From Gammaproteobacteria bacterium (GTDB lineage: Bacteria > Pseudomonadota > Gammaproteobacteria > SZUA-229): a stretch of DNA of 52,067 bases. The notes beneath the pieces are model-generated. The model was not told where the DNA came from. It searched no databases and saw nothing but the letters and a program-made list of their open reading frames with translations. Both the position numbers and the translations under genes were made by a program. The first letter of the stretch is position 1; every line of letters begins with the position of its first letter. This document shows, one piece after another, positions 9,029 through 17,967 of this stretch. The stretch covers positions 1 through 52,067 of the forward strand of contig JAPHRO010000016.1 of assembly GCA_026195895.1 (NCBI GenBank). Direction: 5' to 3'.

Positions 9029-9856
9029 ATGAAAAGCAAGATGATCCAGGCCAAAGCACTCAAACCCGAAGAACATTTTATCGACGAAGAACCCTATTAC
9101 GAAGCCATTGGCGAAGAAATTGAGGTCTTTCTGGCAGCCTATCAACAGCAGATTCCAATTCTGCTCAAAGGCCCCACGGGCTGCGGCAAAACCCGCTTTA
9201 TGGAACACATGGCCTGGCGCCTGAAAAAACCGCTGATTACCGTCTCCTGTCACGATGATCTGACTGCCTCTGATCTGGTCGGCCGTTTTCTGGTCTCTGG
9301 CGGTGAAACCCAGTGGGTGGATGGGCCGCTGGCCCGTGCTGTACGCCATGGCGCCATCTGCTATCTCGACGAAATAGTCGAAGCTCGTAAAGACACCACG
9401 GTGGTCATCCATCCCCTGGCCGACGATCGCCGTGTGCTACCGATGGAAAAAGTTGGTGAGCTGCTGGAAGCCACCAACGATTTCTGTCTGGCCATTTCCT
9501 ACAATCCGGGCTACCAGAGTGTGCTCAAAGATTTAAAACAAAGCACTCGCCAGCGCTTCGTGGCACTGGAATTCGACTATCCCAGCTCCGAGCTGGAAAC
9601 CAGAATCATCAGCAATGAAACCGGAATTGATGAAGACATGGCCAGCCGTCTGGTGAAATTCGCCCACATGACTCGCAATCTGAAAGGCTCCGGCCTGGAA
9701 GAAGGAGCCAGTACCCGCTTGCTGGTGCACGCGGCGAAACTCATTAAAGCGGGTATTTCGCCAGTAACTGCCTGCCATACCGCCATCTCCCAGGCGCTGA
9801 CCGATGATGCTGAAATGCTGAGTGCGGTAAACGAACTTAGCTCATCCCTGTTTTAG
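9029..9856 (+). CDS. cbbQ: CbbQ/NirQ/NorQ-family AAA+ ATPase
   Basis: 275 residues matching the CbbQ/NorQ MoxR-type AAA+ ATPases across their length. Visible motifs are Walker A GPTGCGKT (48-55), Walker B CYLDEI (Asp114-Glu115), sensor 1 in AISYNPGYQ, and an Arg finger in STRQRFVALEFDYP. In autotrophs CbbQ works with the VWA protein CbbO as a RuBisCO activase; NorQ/NirQ homologues help assemble nitric oxide reductase. The partner gene starts 14 bp downstream. No cbbLS, cbbM or norCB gene is present, so the client enzyme is encoded elsewhere. The ATG at 9029 lacks a clear ribosome site; an alternative ATG lies at 9041. Confidence 0.9.
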   Translation: MKSKMIQAKALKPEEHFIDEEPYYEAIGEEIEVFLAAYQQQIPILLKGPTGCGKTRFMEHMAWRLKKPLITVSCHDDLTASDLVGRFLVSGGETQWVDGPLARAVRHGAICYLDEIVEARKDTTVVIHPLADDRRVLPMEKVGELLEATNDFCLAISYNPGYQSVLKDLKQSTRQRFVALEFDYPSSELETRIISNETGIDEDMASRLVKFAHMTRNLKGSGLEEGASTRLLVHAAKLIKAGISPVTACHTAISQALTDDAEMLSAVNELSSSLF

Positions 9857-9870
9857 CAGACACTGGCATC

Positions 9871-11976
9871 ATGAGCCTCCCTCCCTTTAGCTACGCTGAG
9901 ATCGAAGAACGGCTTGAAGACATGTTCGTCGAACTCATGCCCGAGGTTATTCAGCACCTCACCGAGTTTGATATCCAGACGCAGGATGCACTGCTGGTGC
10001 TGGTGGAAAATGCAGCCGCAACCAGCCACGGTCTGGCCTTCCAGTTTGGTGAACGCCTGCCGCGCGCATTTGAGATCATGGATCTCGACACCATTGAACT
10101 GTGGCTCAACCAGGCGATTGATGTATTCGATAGCAAAGGTCTGTATGGTGCAATTGAAAAACTCGATGAGCTGGAAAGTGTCGCCAAACACGCCCAGGAA
10201 AAACTTACCGGTATCGCCTTTGAAGATGTCGCTGGTATTCTGGAACATTTTGTCATCGGCCTGAATGGACGCAAATTAAAAATTGAAACCGACAGGGAGT
10301 GCTACACCGATACCGAAACATTATTTCTGCCATCGATGGTCAACCAGTTTACTGAAAAGGAAGACAATTTCAGTTTATATAAATGCATGACCGTGCATCT
10401 CTGGGCACAAACCTGGTTTGGTACCTGGCGCCACGATTTATTTGAAACACTCGAACAATTCGAAAACCAGCGACGCTCATTGCAGTGGCTGCATACCTTA
10501 GAAGCGATTCGACTGGACGCCTGCATCCAGCGAGAACTGCCCGGCATCCATCGGGAAATGATTCGCCTGTGTAAACTGGCGAATATTAAACCGCTATCGG
10601 CACTTGATATTCCCCATACTGAAAAACTCAAATCAACCGGCAGTAGCGTGGAACACAGCCTGGATATTCTGCAGAAAGTTTATGCTCTAGAGCATCCCGA
10701 AAACATACATTTTCTGGGCCGCCTGAAACCCGAACTGGTTGAACATAGACGCAATATCCGACTGGCCAAAGAAAAAGATCTGTTCCGTAAAGCCATCGCC
10801 CATATACTGGAAGAAAAAACCAGTAAAAAAATATCCTCCTTAAGCGATGAAGAAAAAAAATCCATAAAAGCCGAAGCTGTACCCAACCCCGATGTGCCCG
10901 AAGGCTTCAGTTATAAACTGGAACTGGATGGCGAGTCCATCGAACCACCGGAAGGTGTCAGCAGTTTAATGGATTCGATCATTCAGGATTTAGGTTTAAT
11001 CCCAGACGACTACCTGGTTGCCGCTGGTGATGGCGGTTATCACTTCGAAAAAGACGACGATAAACCCGACAGCAAAAATGTCTGGAGCGGCACCTACCAT
11101 GAGGAAGGCGCGTTTCTGCATAAGGAATGGGATTTTAAACGCCAGCGTTATAAGAAAAACTGGTGTGCCGTTCGCGAACTCGATGTACACACAGCAAAAA
11201 GCAGCTTCGTCAATGAAACCGCACAGAAATATTCAGGTTTGATTAAAAACCTGCGTCGTACTTTTGAGGTACTACGCGGTGAAGACAAGATTTTAAAGAA
11301 ACAACCCTACGGTGATGACATCGATATCGACGCACTGGTTGAGACCTGGGCCGATGTGCAAAGCGGCATGGAAATGTCAGAAAACATTTTCACCAAAATG
11401 CATAAGGAAGAACGCAACATTGCCGTTATTTTTATGGTCGACATGAGCGGCTCCACCAAAGGCTGGATCAATGATGCGGAACGCGAGTCACTGGTATTAT
11501 TGTGTGAAGCACTGGAAACTCTGGGTGATCGATATGCCATTTATGGCTTTACTGGCAACACCCGTAAACGCTGTGAAATTTATCGCGTGAAAAGCTTTGA
11601 TGATTTGTACGATGACGCCACCAGGGCACGTATCAGCAACATCAAACCACAGGATTACACGCGGCTGGGCGTTTTCATTCGTCACTTCACCCAGGTGTTT
11701 GCCGATGTCGAAGCCAAAACCAAATTACTCATTACCCTGTCCGACGGCAAACCGGAAGACTACGATGGCTATCGTGGTGAATATGGCATAGAGGATACGC
11801 GCATGGCACTGGTCGAAGCCCGGCGTGAAGGTGTGCATCCTTTCTGCATTACCATTGACCGGGAAGCACGCGACTATTTACCGCATATGTATGGTAAAAC
11901 CAGTTATGTGGTTATTGACGAAGTCAGCCAGCTACCATTAAAAGTCGCCGACATTTACCGCCATATCACCAGCTAG
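9871..11976 (+). CDS. cbbO: CbbO/NorD-family von Willebrand factor A protein
   Basis: 701 residues, cytoplasmic, with a long helical N-terminal part, an acidic linker around 390-400 (EKDDDKPDSKN) and a C-terminal VWA domain from about 515. The metal-dependent adhesion site is intact: D524-M-S-G-S528, a Thr in PQDYTRLG, and an acidic loop LSDGKPEDYDG. Family members pair with a CbbQ-type ATPase. In the RuBisCO activase complex the VWA domain contacts the large subunit of the client. The 14-bp gap to cbbQ implies one transcript. The length fits CbbO better than the shorter NorD. Confidence 0.9.
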   Translation: MSLPPFSYAEIEERLEDMFVELMPEVIQHLTEFDIQTQDALLVLVENAAATSHGLAFQFGERLPRAFEIMDLDTIELWLNQAIDVFDSKGLYGAIEKLDELESVAKHAQEKLTGIAFEDVAGILEHFVIGLNGRKLKIETDRECYTDTETLFLPSMVNQFTEKEDNFSLYKCMTVHLWAQTWFGTWRHDLFETLEQFENQRRSLQWLHTLEAIRLDACIQRELPGIHREMIRLCKLANIKPLSALDIPHTEKLKSTGSSVEHSLDILQKVYALEHPENIHFLGRLKPELVEHRRNIRLAKEKDLFRKAIAHILEEKTSKKISSLSDEEKKSIKAEAVPNPDVPEGFSYKLELDGESIEPPEGVSSLMDSIIQDLGLIPDDYLVAAGDGGYHFEKDDDKPDSKNVWSGTYHEEGAFLHKEWDFKRQRYKKNWCAVRELDVHTAKSSFVNETAQKYSGLIKNLRRTFEVLRGEDKILKKQPYGDDIDIDALVETWADVQSGMEMSENIFTKMHKEERNIAVIFMVDMSGSTKGWINDAERESLVLLCEALETLGDRYAIYGFTGNTRKRCEIYRVKSFDDLYDDATRARISNIKPQDYTRLGVFIRHFTQVFADVEAKTKLLITLSDGKPEDYDGYRGEYGIEDTRMALVEARREGVHPFCITIDREARDYLPHMYGKTSYVVIDEVSQLPLKVADIYRHITS

Positions 11977-12058
11977 TTCACAGGTCGACACTTAGCCATG
12001 GCAATGCAGCTTTGATTGCTATATGCTCAATCAAACAAAAAATTACACGGGTGTTCAC

Positions 12059-13513
12059 ATGGGCAAGCAGCCATCTTTATACTGGCATGATTATGAAACC
12101 TTTGGCACAAATCCCAGAAAAGATCGCATCGCCCAGTTCGCTGGTATTCGTACCGATGAAGAACTGAATATTATTGATGATCCTCTGGTGATTTACTGCA
12201 AAGCGGCCGATGATGTTTTGCCACAACCGGAAGCCTGTCTGGTCACTGGTATCACACCACAGAAAACCCATCAGGATGGTTTGATCGAAGCTGAATTTAT
12301 CGCCGCCATTCACCAGGAATTTGCCACACCCCAGACCTGTGTTGTCGGGTTTAACAATATTCGTTTCGATGACGAGTTTACCCGCTATTCTCTATATCGG
12401 AATTTTTTTGACCCCTATGCGCGTGAATGGCAAAACGGCTGTTCCCGCTGGGATATTATCGACATGGTACGCATTACCCGTGCACTACGCCCGGAAGGTA
12501 TCGAATGGCCAGTCGATGAGAATGGCATCGCCACTAATCGTCTGGAACTGATCACCCAGGCTAATGGCATTAGCCATGAAGCGGCACATGATGCTTTATC
12601 CGATGTATACGCAACGATTGCCGTGGCTAAATTAATCAAAGACAAACAACCTCGGCTGTATGATTATATTTATCAGCATAAAACCAAACAAAAAGTCAGC
12701 CAGTTACTCAACCTGGCCAAACCCACTCCGGTACTCCATGCATCCGGCATGTACCCGGGTGATGTTTGTAATACTGCGATGGTTATTCCTCTGGCACAAC
12801 ATCCAGTCAATAAAAATGGCATTATTGTTTATGATCTACGCTACAACCCTCAGGCTTTAATTGATCTTGACGCAGAAGAAATCAAAACAAGAATTTATAC
12901 ACCCCGGGATGAATTGCCTGAAGGTGTCGAACGTATCGCCATAAAAACCATACACATCAACAAATGCCCTGTGGTAGTGCCATTGAATACGCTCAATGAT
13001 GAATCGGCCAGAAGATTAAATATTGATCGCGATGCACACATGCAGCATCTTGACATGCTGAACAGGACAAAAGGCCTCACGCAAAAACTTCATGCCGTAT
13101 TTAAGGACAATCCTTTCGAACCGATTGATGATCCGGATCAGAGTTTATACAGCGGTGGATTTTTCAGCGACAATGATCGTGAACGCATGGTGACTATTCG
13201 TTCGACACCTGCCACACAACTTGCCGCTCTGGATTTTAATTTTGATGACGGACGTCTGCCGGAAATGCTGTTTCGATATCGCGCACGCAATTACCCCGAC
13301 AGCCTGACAGAAAAAGAACAACAGGACTGGAACGAATACAAACGACAACGTTTTACCGATACCGATGGCGGCGCCAGCATAACCATTGCTGAGTACATGG
13401 AAAAACTTAAGGCCTTACTTGCTGAAGCTGATCGATCAGAACAACAAAAACAGATGCTGGTTGAATTACAGGACTATGGCAATGATATCCTCACCTGGTT
13501 AAACAAAAAATAA
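12059..13513 (+). CDS. sbcB: exodeoxyribonuclease I
   Basis: 484 residues from the ATG at 12059; an ATG at 12023 would add 12, and neither start has a strong ribosome site. The DEDDh exonuclease motifs are visible: HDYETFG near the start, FNNIRFDDEFTRYSLYRNF, and HDALSDVYATIAVAKL with the catalytic His and Asp. The SH3-like and C-terminal helical parts follow (YSGGFFSDNDRERM; LDFNFDDGRLPEMLFRYRARNYP). The enzyme degrades single-stranded DNA 3' to 5' in recombination and mismatch repair. Length is close to the E. coli enzyme (475 residues). The gene stands alone and ends at a strong bidirectional hairpin. Confidence 0.95.
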   Translation: MGKQPSLYWHDYETFGTNPRKDRIAQFAGIRTDEELNIIDDPLVIYCKAADDVLPQPEACLVTGITPQKTHQDGLIEAEFIAAIHQEFATPQTCVVGFNNIRFDDEFTRYSLYRNFFDPYAREWQNGCSRWDIIDMVRITRALRPEGIEWPVDENGIATNRLELITQANGISHEAAHDALSDVYATIAVAKLIKDKQPRLYDYIYQHKTKQKVSQLLNLAKPTPVLHASGMYPGDVCNTAMVIPLAQHPVNKNGIIVYDLRYNPQALIDLDAEEIKTRIYTPRDELPEGVERIAIKTIHINKCPVVVPLNTLNDESARRLNIDRDAHMQHLDMLNRTKGLTQKLHAVFKDNPFEPIDDPDQSLYSGGFFSDNDRERMVTIRSTPATQLAALDFNFDDGRLPEMLFRYRARNYPDSLTEKEQQDWNEYKRQRFTDTDGGASITIAEYMEKLKALLAEADRSEQQKQMLVELQDYGNDILTWLNKK

Positions 13514-13548
13514 TTCTGTTCTCAAAATAGCTGGGCTACCAGACCTTA

Positions 13549-13578
13549 AAAGTCAGGCCAGTAAACTGGCCTGACTTT
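13549..13578. terminator. bidirectional transcription terminator between sbcB and the cytochrome gene
   Basis: A perfect 12-bp inverted repeat, AAAGTCAGGCCA pairing with TGGCCTGACTTT around a six-base loop, lies between convergent genes. A-rich and T-rich flanks occur on both sides, though without a long uninterrupted U tract. Confidence 0.75.
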
Positions 13579-13613
13579 ACTTTAGCATTTAAAAAATTAC
13601 ATGCCCGGTACTA

Positions 13614-14099
13614 TCACCTGCCGGCACTAAAGACATGGGGCGCATGACAACTATAGCAATTGTCACCTGATTTCCTGCCACCACCAGTGTGCTCGTTGTT
13701 ATGACAGACCTTACAACGATCAGTATCTACCCTGTAACCCGTTGCCCCGATGCCCGGGTAATAACCGGTAAGATTGGGTTTTTCCAGTCCTACCGTAGCT
13801 GCGGTATGGGTACCATGACAGGCGTTACACTTGACCATGGTATGGGTCATTTTTGATTCCGCATACTCGTTTACCAGATTCTGATCCGTTTCATGACAGC
13901 CACCACCTAAACAGGAGTAGCTGAATTCCACGGCAAAACTGGTATCAAAAACCTGCGCTGGTGCAGTGCCGCCACCGCCCCCAGAACCACCGGGGCCCCC
14001 CGGACCGTTTCCAGCAAAAGACAGGGATGAAGCCAGCGCCAAAATCATCAGGCTGGCCAGCATAGATTTAATGGATTTGTTTATGTATTTCATTTTCAT
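13614..14099 (-). CDS. periplasmic tetraheme cytochrome c with one CX4CH site
   Basis: 161 residues from an ATG at 14099 behind a strong GGAGGAGA site. A signal peptide (residues about 10-29) leads into a Gly/Pro-rich linker and then four heme-attachment motifs: CLGGGCH (four residues between the Cys, as in some cytochromes c3), CNACH, CKVCH and CYSCH. Extra His residues (TMTHT, HGTHT, NNEHTGG) could be distal ligands. It starts only nine bases after the stop of the molybdoenzyme gene on the same strand, so the two are one operon. It is the obvious electron carrier for that enzyme, standing where NapB would be in a nap operon, although it is not NapB-like. Confidence 0.88.
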   Translation of the reverse strand: MKMKYINKSIKSMLASLMILALASSLSFAGNGPGGPGGSGGGGGTAPAQVFDTSFAVEFSYSCLGGGCHETDQNLVNEYAESKMTHTMVKCNACHGTHTAATVGLEKPNLTGYYPGIGATGYRVDTDRCKVCHNNEHTGGGRKSGDNCYSCHAPHVFSAGR

Positions 14100-14108
14100 T
14101 CTCCTCCA

Positions 14109-16583
14109 TTAAGCCTTAGCCAGACTAACGGCACAGTGTTTATAGATAGGTTGTTTACAATCCGGATCGACCCAGTTCATGGTGAGTCGATTGGTTGCAG
14201 TTAACCGGCCGCCATTTTGTGCGATATCCTGTGGATCGAGATCAGCAAAATGCATGGGCACAAATACCTGTCCCTGCTGCACTGTACCGACCACCAGTGC
14301 CTTGATGACAATTTCACCGCGGCGCGTGGTTAAACGCACCAGATCACCGGAAACCACATTTAGTGATGCGGCATCATCAGGATGCAGTTCGACATAATTT
14401 TCCGGCACCATTTCATGCAGTTGGGGTACGCGCTTGGTTTTGGTTCGACTGTGGAAATGCTCAATAACACGACCGGTAATAAGCCAGAACGGGTATTCAT
14501 TGTCGGGTATTTCAGGCGCTTCAATATAATCTTTGGCCCAGAGATAGGCGCGGCTTAGATTGTCCGGATCGACCCAGGGTTTGTCCTGCGTGCCCCCCTG
14601 AGTATCCGCCCAGTTGGTATTGAAACGTCCATCGGTGTACATACGTGTACCGCCATAAATATTAGCGGGTGTCGATGGCCACTGGATACCCTGATTGGCT
14701 TCGATACGATCATAGCTCATGCCACTCATGTCACAGATGGTGCCTTCGGTGCAGGCTTTCCATTCTTCGAAAGCTTCTTCTGAGGTATTGAAACCTATCA
14801 GTGAATTGCCATCTTTGTCGGCAAAGCGCGCATCCATAGACGCAATCTTATCCGCCACCATGCGAGTGATATCCAGATCAGAATAGGCACCGTAGCCATC
14901 ACCGCGTAAATCATAACCCGCAGGTTGTACTGCCTGACGGCCCAGATTAACTTTACGTTCAGAACAGGTGTAGACTCCGGTTTTTTCACCCCACATGGCG
15001 GCGGGCAAAAACATATCGGCAAAGTGGGTACATTCCATCGGCTGATAAATATCCTGCACTACGATGTAGGGGCGATTAGGATTACTGAAGTCCATATAGG
15101 AATACAGTTTGTTCAAATCGGGCAGCGTTACCGCCGGATTGGTGCACTGAATCCAGAACAGACTGAGTTCACCATGACGCATCATTTCCACCTGGCTGTT
15201 GATGTCCTGGTAATCTTTATTGGAGGTAATCACAGTCGGTTTGTGCGGTGGTATTTTTCCTCGCTCCACATTCCAGAAATCTTCCAGCGCACCCACATGA
15301 TCCGGGTTGTAACAGTTGCGATAACCGGCCAGAGCAGACGAAGCACCGGCTTCACGATTGCTCATGGCAGTGGCCTGCCCGGTGATACTGAATGGCGCTG
15401 AACCAGGACGGCCAATCTTGCCCATGATCAGATGCATGGCACAAATCATACGCACGGTATCGGTGGCCCCCATGGATTGATACACGCCCTGAATAAATAA
15501 CGACAACACTTCTGGAGACTCACCAATCCATTTAGCCGCCAGCGTAATATCCGCAGCGGGACAACCGGTAATATTTGACACATACTCGGGCGTGTATTTG
15601 GCTACTGTTGCAGCCATGGCAGCGTAGTTACGCGTGTGTGCGTTGATGTAAGCATTATCCGTCCAGTTGTTGGCAATAATTTGCTGAATCAGACCATTCA
15701 TTAATGCCAGGTTGGTTCCGGGTTTGAGTGCCAGATGTAAGTCGGCGCTGCGGGCCGTTTGGGTGCGGCGTGGATCTACCACAATCAGTTTTGGTGCGCG
15801 GGTGGTACGGCGCGCTTTAGCAATACGCCGCCAGAGCTGTGGATGCATTTCCGCCGGATTCATACCAATGACAAAAAAGCAGTCGGTATTTTCTATATCA
15901 TCATAACAACCGGGCGGCCCATCAGAGCCAAATGTTGTCAGATAACCAACAACTGCAGCGGCCATACACAAACGGGTATTGGAATCCATGGTGCCGGTAC
16001 CAATGGCACCTTTGGCCAGCTTGCCAAACGCGTAATATTCTTCCAGCGTCCACTGACCGGTATTGTAGGTGGCGATGGAATCCGCACCTTTTGCATTAAC
16101 CCCGTCAATTATTTTCTGACTCAAAATAGTCGTGGCTTCATCCCAGGTGATTTTTTTCCAGTCACCATTGGCATCTCTGATTAATGGCCATTTACCACGG
16201 TCAGGTGCTTTCAGGATTTTATGCTCATATACACCCTTAACGCAGACCCGCCCATTATTAGTTGGGTGATTCTCATTACCACGCACGGCAACGGCCTCGC
16301 CTGCCGCATTAACACCAATATTAAGACCACAACCAAAAGAGCAATAACCGCATACCGAATAAACCCACTCGGTTACATTATTAAAAGTATCATCGGCTTT
16401 TACATTACTACTGGCCAACAAGTTGACAATACCGCCCCCAATCACCGCCTGTGATGAAACTATTGCGCTCCATTTCAAAAAGCTACGTCGACTATGGTTG
16501 GCAATATTGGGGTCTTTTTTCAAGTCCTCAATTTCTTCTTTACTGAATACCTTGATGGTGCTTTCATTTTCATTTGATGCCAT
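14109..16583 (-). CDS. Tat-exported NapA-like molybdopterin oxidoreductase
   Basis: 824 residues from the ATG at 16583, which follows GTGGAGTGTT; a longer frame from 16610 is unlikely. An N-terminal extension precedes the Tat motif SRRSFLKW. A [4Fe-4S] motif CGYCSFGC...RVCVKG follows, with the Lys seen in Nap/Nas enzymes. The molybdenum region reads NTRLCMAAAVVGY, a Cys ligand as in NapA and NasA, then GPPGCYDDIENTDCFFVIG and PAEMHPQLWRRI. The C-terminal cofactor domain includes TGRVIEHFHSRTKTKRVP. Length fits NapA (about 830) and there is no extra [2Fe-2S] tail as in NasA. No napB, C, D, F, G or H gene is present. Nitrate is the default substrate guess, but the separate lineage and tetraheme partner leave it open. 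Confidence 0.88.
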   Translation of the reverse strand: MASNENESTIKVFSKEEIEDLKKDPNIANHSRRSFLKWSAIVSSQAVIGGGIVNLLASSNVKADDTFNNVTEWVYSVCGYCSFGCGLNIGVNAAGEAVAVRGNENHPTNNGRVCVKGVYEHKILKAPDRGKWPLIRDANGDWKKITWDEATTILSQKIIDGVNAKGADSIATYNTGQWTLEEYYAFGKLAKGAIGTGTMDSNTRLCMAAAVVGYLTTFGSDGPPGCYDDIENTDCFFVIGMNPAEMHPQLWRRIAKARRTTRAPKLIVVDPRRTQTARSADLHLALKPGTNLALMNGLIQQIIANNWTDNAYINAHTRNYAAMAATVAKYTPEYVSNITGCPAADITLAAKWIGESPEVLSLFIQGVYQSMGATDTVRMICAMHLIMGKIGRPGSAPFSITGQATAMSNREAGASSALAGYRNCYNPDHVGALEDFWNVERGKIPPHKPTVITSNKDYQDINSQVEMMRHGELSLFWIQCTNPAVTLPDLNKLYSYMDFSNPNRPYIVVQDIYQPMECTHFADMFLPAAMWGEKTGVYTCSERKVNLGRQAVQPAGYDLRGDGYGAYSDLDITRMVADKIASMDARFADKDGNSLIGFNTSEEAFEEWKACTEGTICDMSGMSYDRIEANQGIQWPSTPANIYGGTRMYTDGRFNTNWADTQGGTQDKPWVDPDNLSRAYLWAKDYIEAPEIPDNEYPFWLITGRVIEHFHSRTKTKRVPQLHEMVPENYVELHPDDAASLNVVSGDLVRLTTRRGEIVIKALVVGTVQQGQVFVPMHFADLDPQDIAQNGGRLTATNRLTMNWVDPDCKQPIYKHCAVSLAKA

Positions 16584-16982
16584 AACACTCCACCCGTTCT
16601 TAATTAACAATGCAAAAACAAATACATCCTTATATAACCAGGATAAACCTCGAGCCGAAGGAAGCGGGTTTAATATTCCAGTTAGAAATTATATTTGCGT
16701 AGAGACAGGTATATGAGCAATGAAAAATGTCACTTGTTTGAAAAAATATAAAAGAAATTACTTATCTGTGGAAATAACACTAAAATACTATTTTAGTAGG
16801 AATATAAAATGATCTAGTGGAAGATAAATGTGGCTATGCCAACGCAATATGGGGCATTTTTTGAATTCGATTAAGAAATTGATTTATATATAACACTCTT
16901 TATGTGCTTTATATTTATTGAACAGGTGTACAAATCTGCGCTTATATAAAATAGACTTTTATCAAGTTTTGAAACTAATTAT
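16584..16982. other. promoter region of the molybdoenzyme operon
   Basis: This 399-bp AT-rich gap lies between the FNR-like regulator and the molybdoenzyme gene, both on the minus strand. It holds a perfect palindrome, listed separately, and no coding frame that I would support. No full TTGATNNNNATCAA site was found. Confidence 0.5.
16779..16797. promoter_or_regulatory. perfect inverted repeat, candidate operator
   Basis: ACTAAAAT-ACT-ATTTTAGT is an exact 8-bp inverted repeat with a three-base centre, about 195 bp upstream of the molybdoenzyme start. It differs from an FNR box. Its position next to a gene for an FNR-like protein with a changed recognition helix makes it a candidate site for that protein. 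The AT-rich setting raises the chance of coincidence. Confidence 0.4.
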
Positions 16983-17747
16983 TTAACTGCCAGAGCTAAT
17001 TTCGTCCAGCGTTTTCAAATCAAGAATAAGAAATCCTTCCCTGTTGGTACTAATACAGCTATTGGACTCCAGTTGCTTGATACTTCTAATCAGAGTTCTC
17101 TGGGTAACACCCAGCATATCGGCCAGTTCAATGCGGGATAAAGAATCCTGCAGATACGCATTGTTTAGATGTCGCTCATGATGAGTATCGTGTAAATAAA
17201 CCAGATAGGATGCCAGCCGCTCCAGGGCATTTTTCTGCCCTAGGTTAGCAATATGCCGAATATAGGAATTCAGATTACGTGACATGGCCTGCATCAGAGT
17301 ACTGGTAATTTCCTGGTGCTGCTCTGAGCTACTACGTAAGTCTTCGCATTTCAGCTGACAGACGCTGACATCATTCAATGCTTCCGCTGAACTGCCATGA
17401 ATATCCAGAAACAAATCCTCACAGGCAATCAGATCGCCGGGGATCTGGACCAGTTTATGAATCTGCTGTTTGCCATTAGGCAGCGTTTTATACACTTTGA
17501 CTTCACCTGACAATAGAATATACAGGTGACTGCAGGTTTCTCCCTCTTTATACAGGGCCTCTTTTTTATTGAAACGTTTTAGATGTAAACTCAGTTGCAA
17601 ATTTCGCTTAGCTTCTATACTCAGTTCCCTTAAATAGTATGAAGTATCCATGATGCAGGAAGCACATCGAACATTTTCAGCTTTATGAAGGCATGGGCCC
17701 GCAATATTATTTTTCGATATGTGATAATTTAATATTTCTGCACTCAT
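16983..17747 (-). CDS. CRP/FNR-family transcription regulator with atypical cysteines
   Basis: 254 residues: an N-terminal Cys region, a cyclic-nucleotide-like beta-roll (about 50-140: LYILLSGEVKVYKTLPNG), a dimer helix and a C-terminal helix-turn-helix (SRIELADMLGVTQRTLIRSIKQLE). FNR ligands correspond to Cys28 and Cys31 (VRCASC) and Cys130 (DVSVCQL). The third N-terminal FNR cysteine is missing, while Cys19 lies nine residues upstream of Cys28. The recognition helix reads TQRTLIR where E. coli FNR has TVETISR, so the Glu and Ser that read TTGAT are absent. An oxygen- or NO-sensing role is plausible but the target site should differ. It lies upstream of the molybdoenzyme operon on the same strand and is its likely regulator. 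Confidence 0.87.
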   Translation of the reverse strand: MSAEILNYHISKNNIAGPCLHKAENVRCASCIMDTSYYLRELSIEAKRNLQLSLHLKRFNKKEALYKEGETCSHLYILLSGEVKVYKTLPNGKQQIHKLVQIPGDLIACEDLFLDIHGSSAEALNDVSVCQLKCEDLRSSSEQHQEITSTLMQAMSRNLNSYIRHIANLGQKNALERLASYLVYLHDTHHERHLNNAYLQDSLSRIELADMLGVTQRTLIRSIKQLESNSCISTNREGFLILDLKTLDEISSGS

Positions 17748-17967
17748 ATCATATTATTCTTACGCCAGCAAAACCCAGCAACGTCAACTGACCTTGCCAC
17801 CAGAATATCAACATCTCCTGTCATGAAAGCTATCAACTCGAGATGAAATAATCCAGTCTGCTGTTCGTCTGCTTTTGTTCATTTGAAATAATATAATTTT
17901 TCTTTTTATATCAACAAGCTACAAAAACAGAATAATATTTTTAACGAAAATTAACGAAACCCATATA

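Noticed and set aside
9005-9412. A 135-codon minus-strand frame inside cbbQ
   Set aside because: It is antisense to Walker motifs, with no family resemblance.
14925-15401. A 158-codon plus-strand frame inside the molybdoenzyme gene
   Set aside because: It is antisense to a well-conserved catalytic region and has no recognisable motif or ribosome site.
16865-16890. FNR box at TTGATTTATATATAA
   Set aside because: Only the left half matches the consensus; the right half is simple AT sequence.
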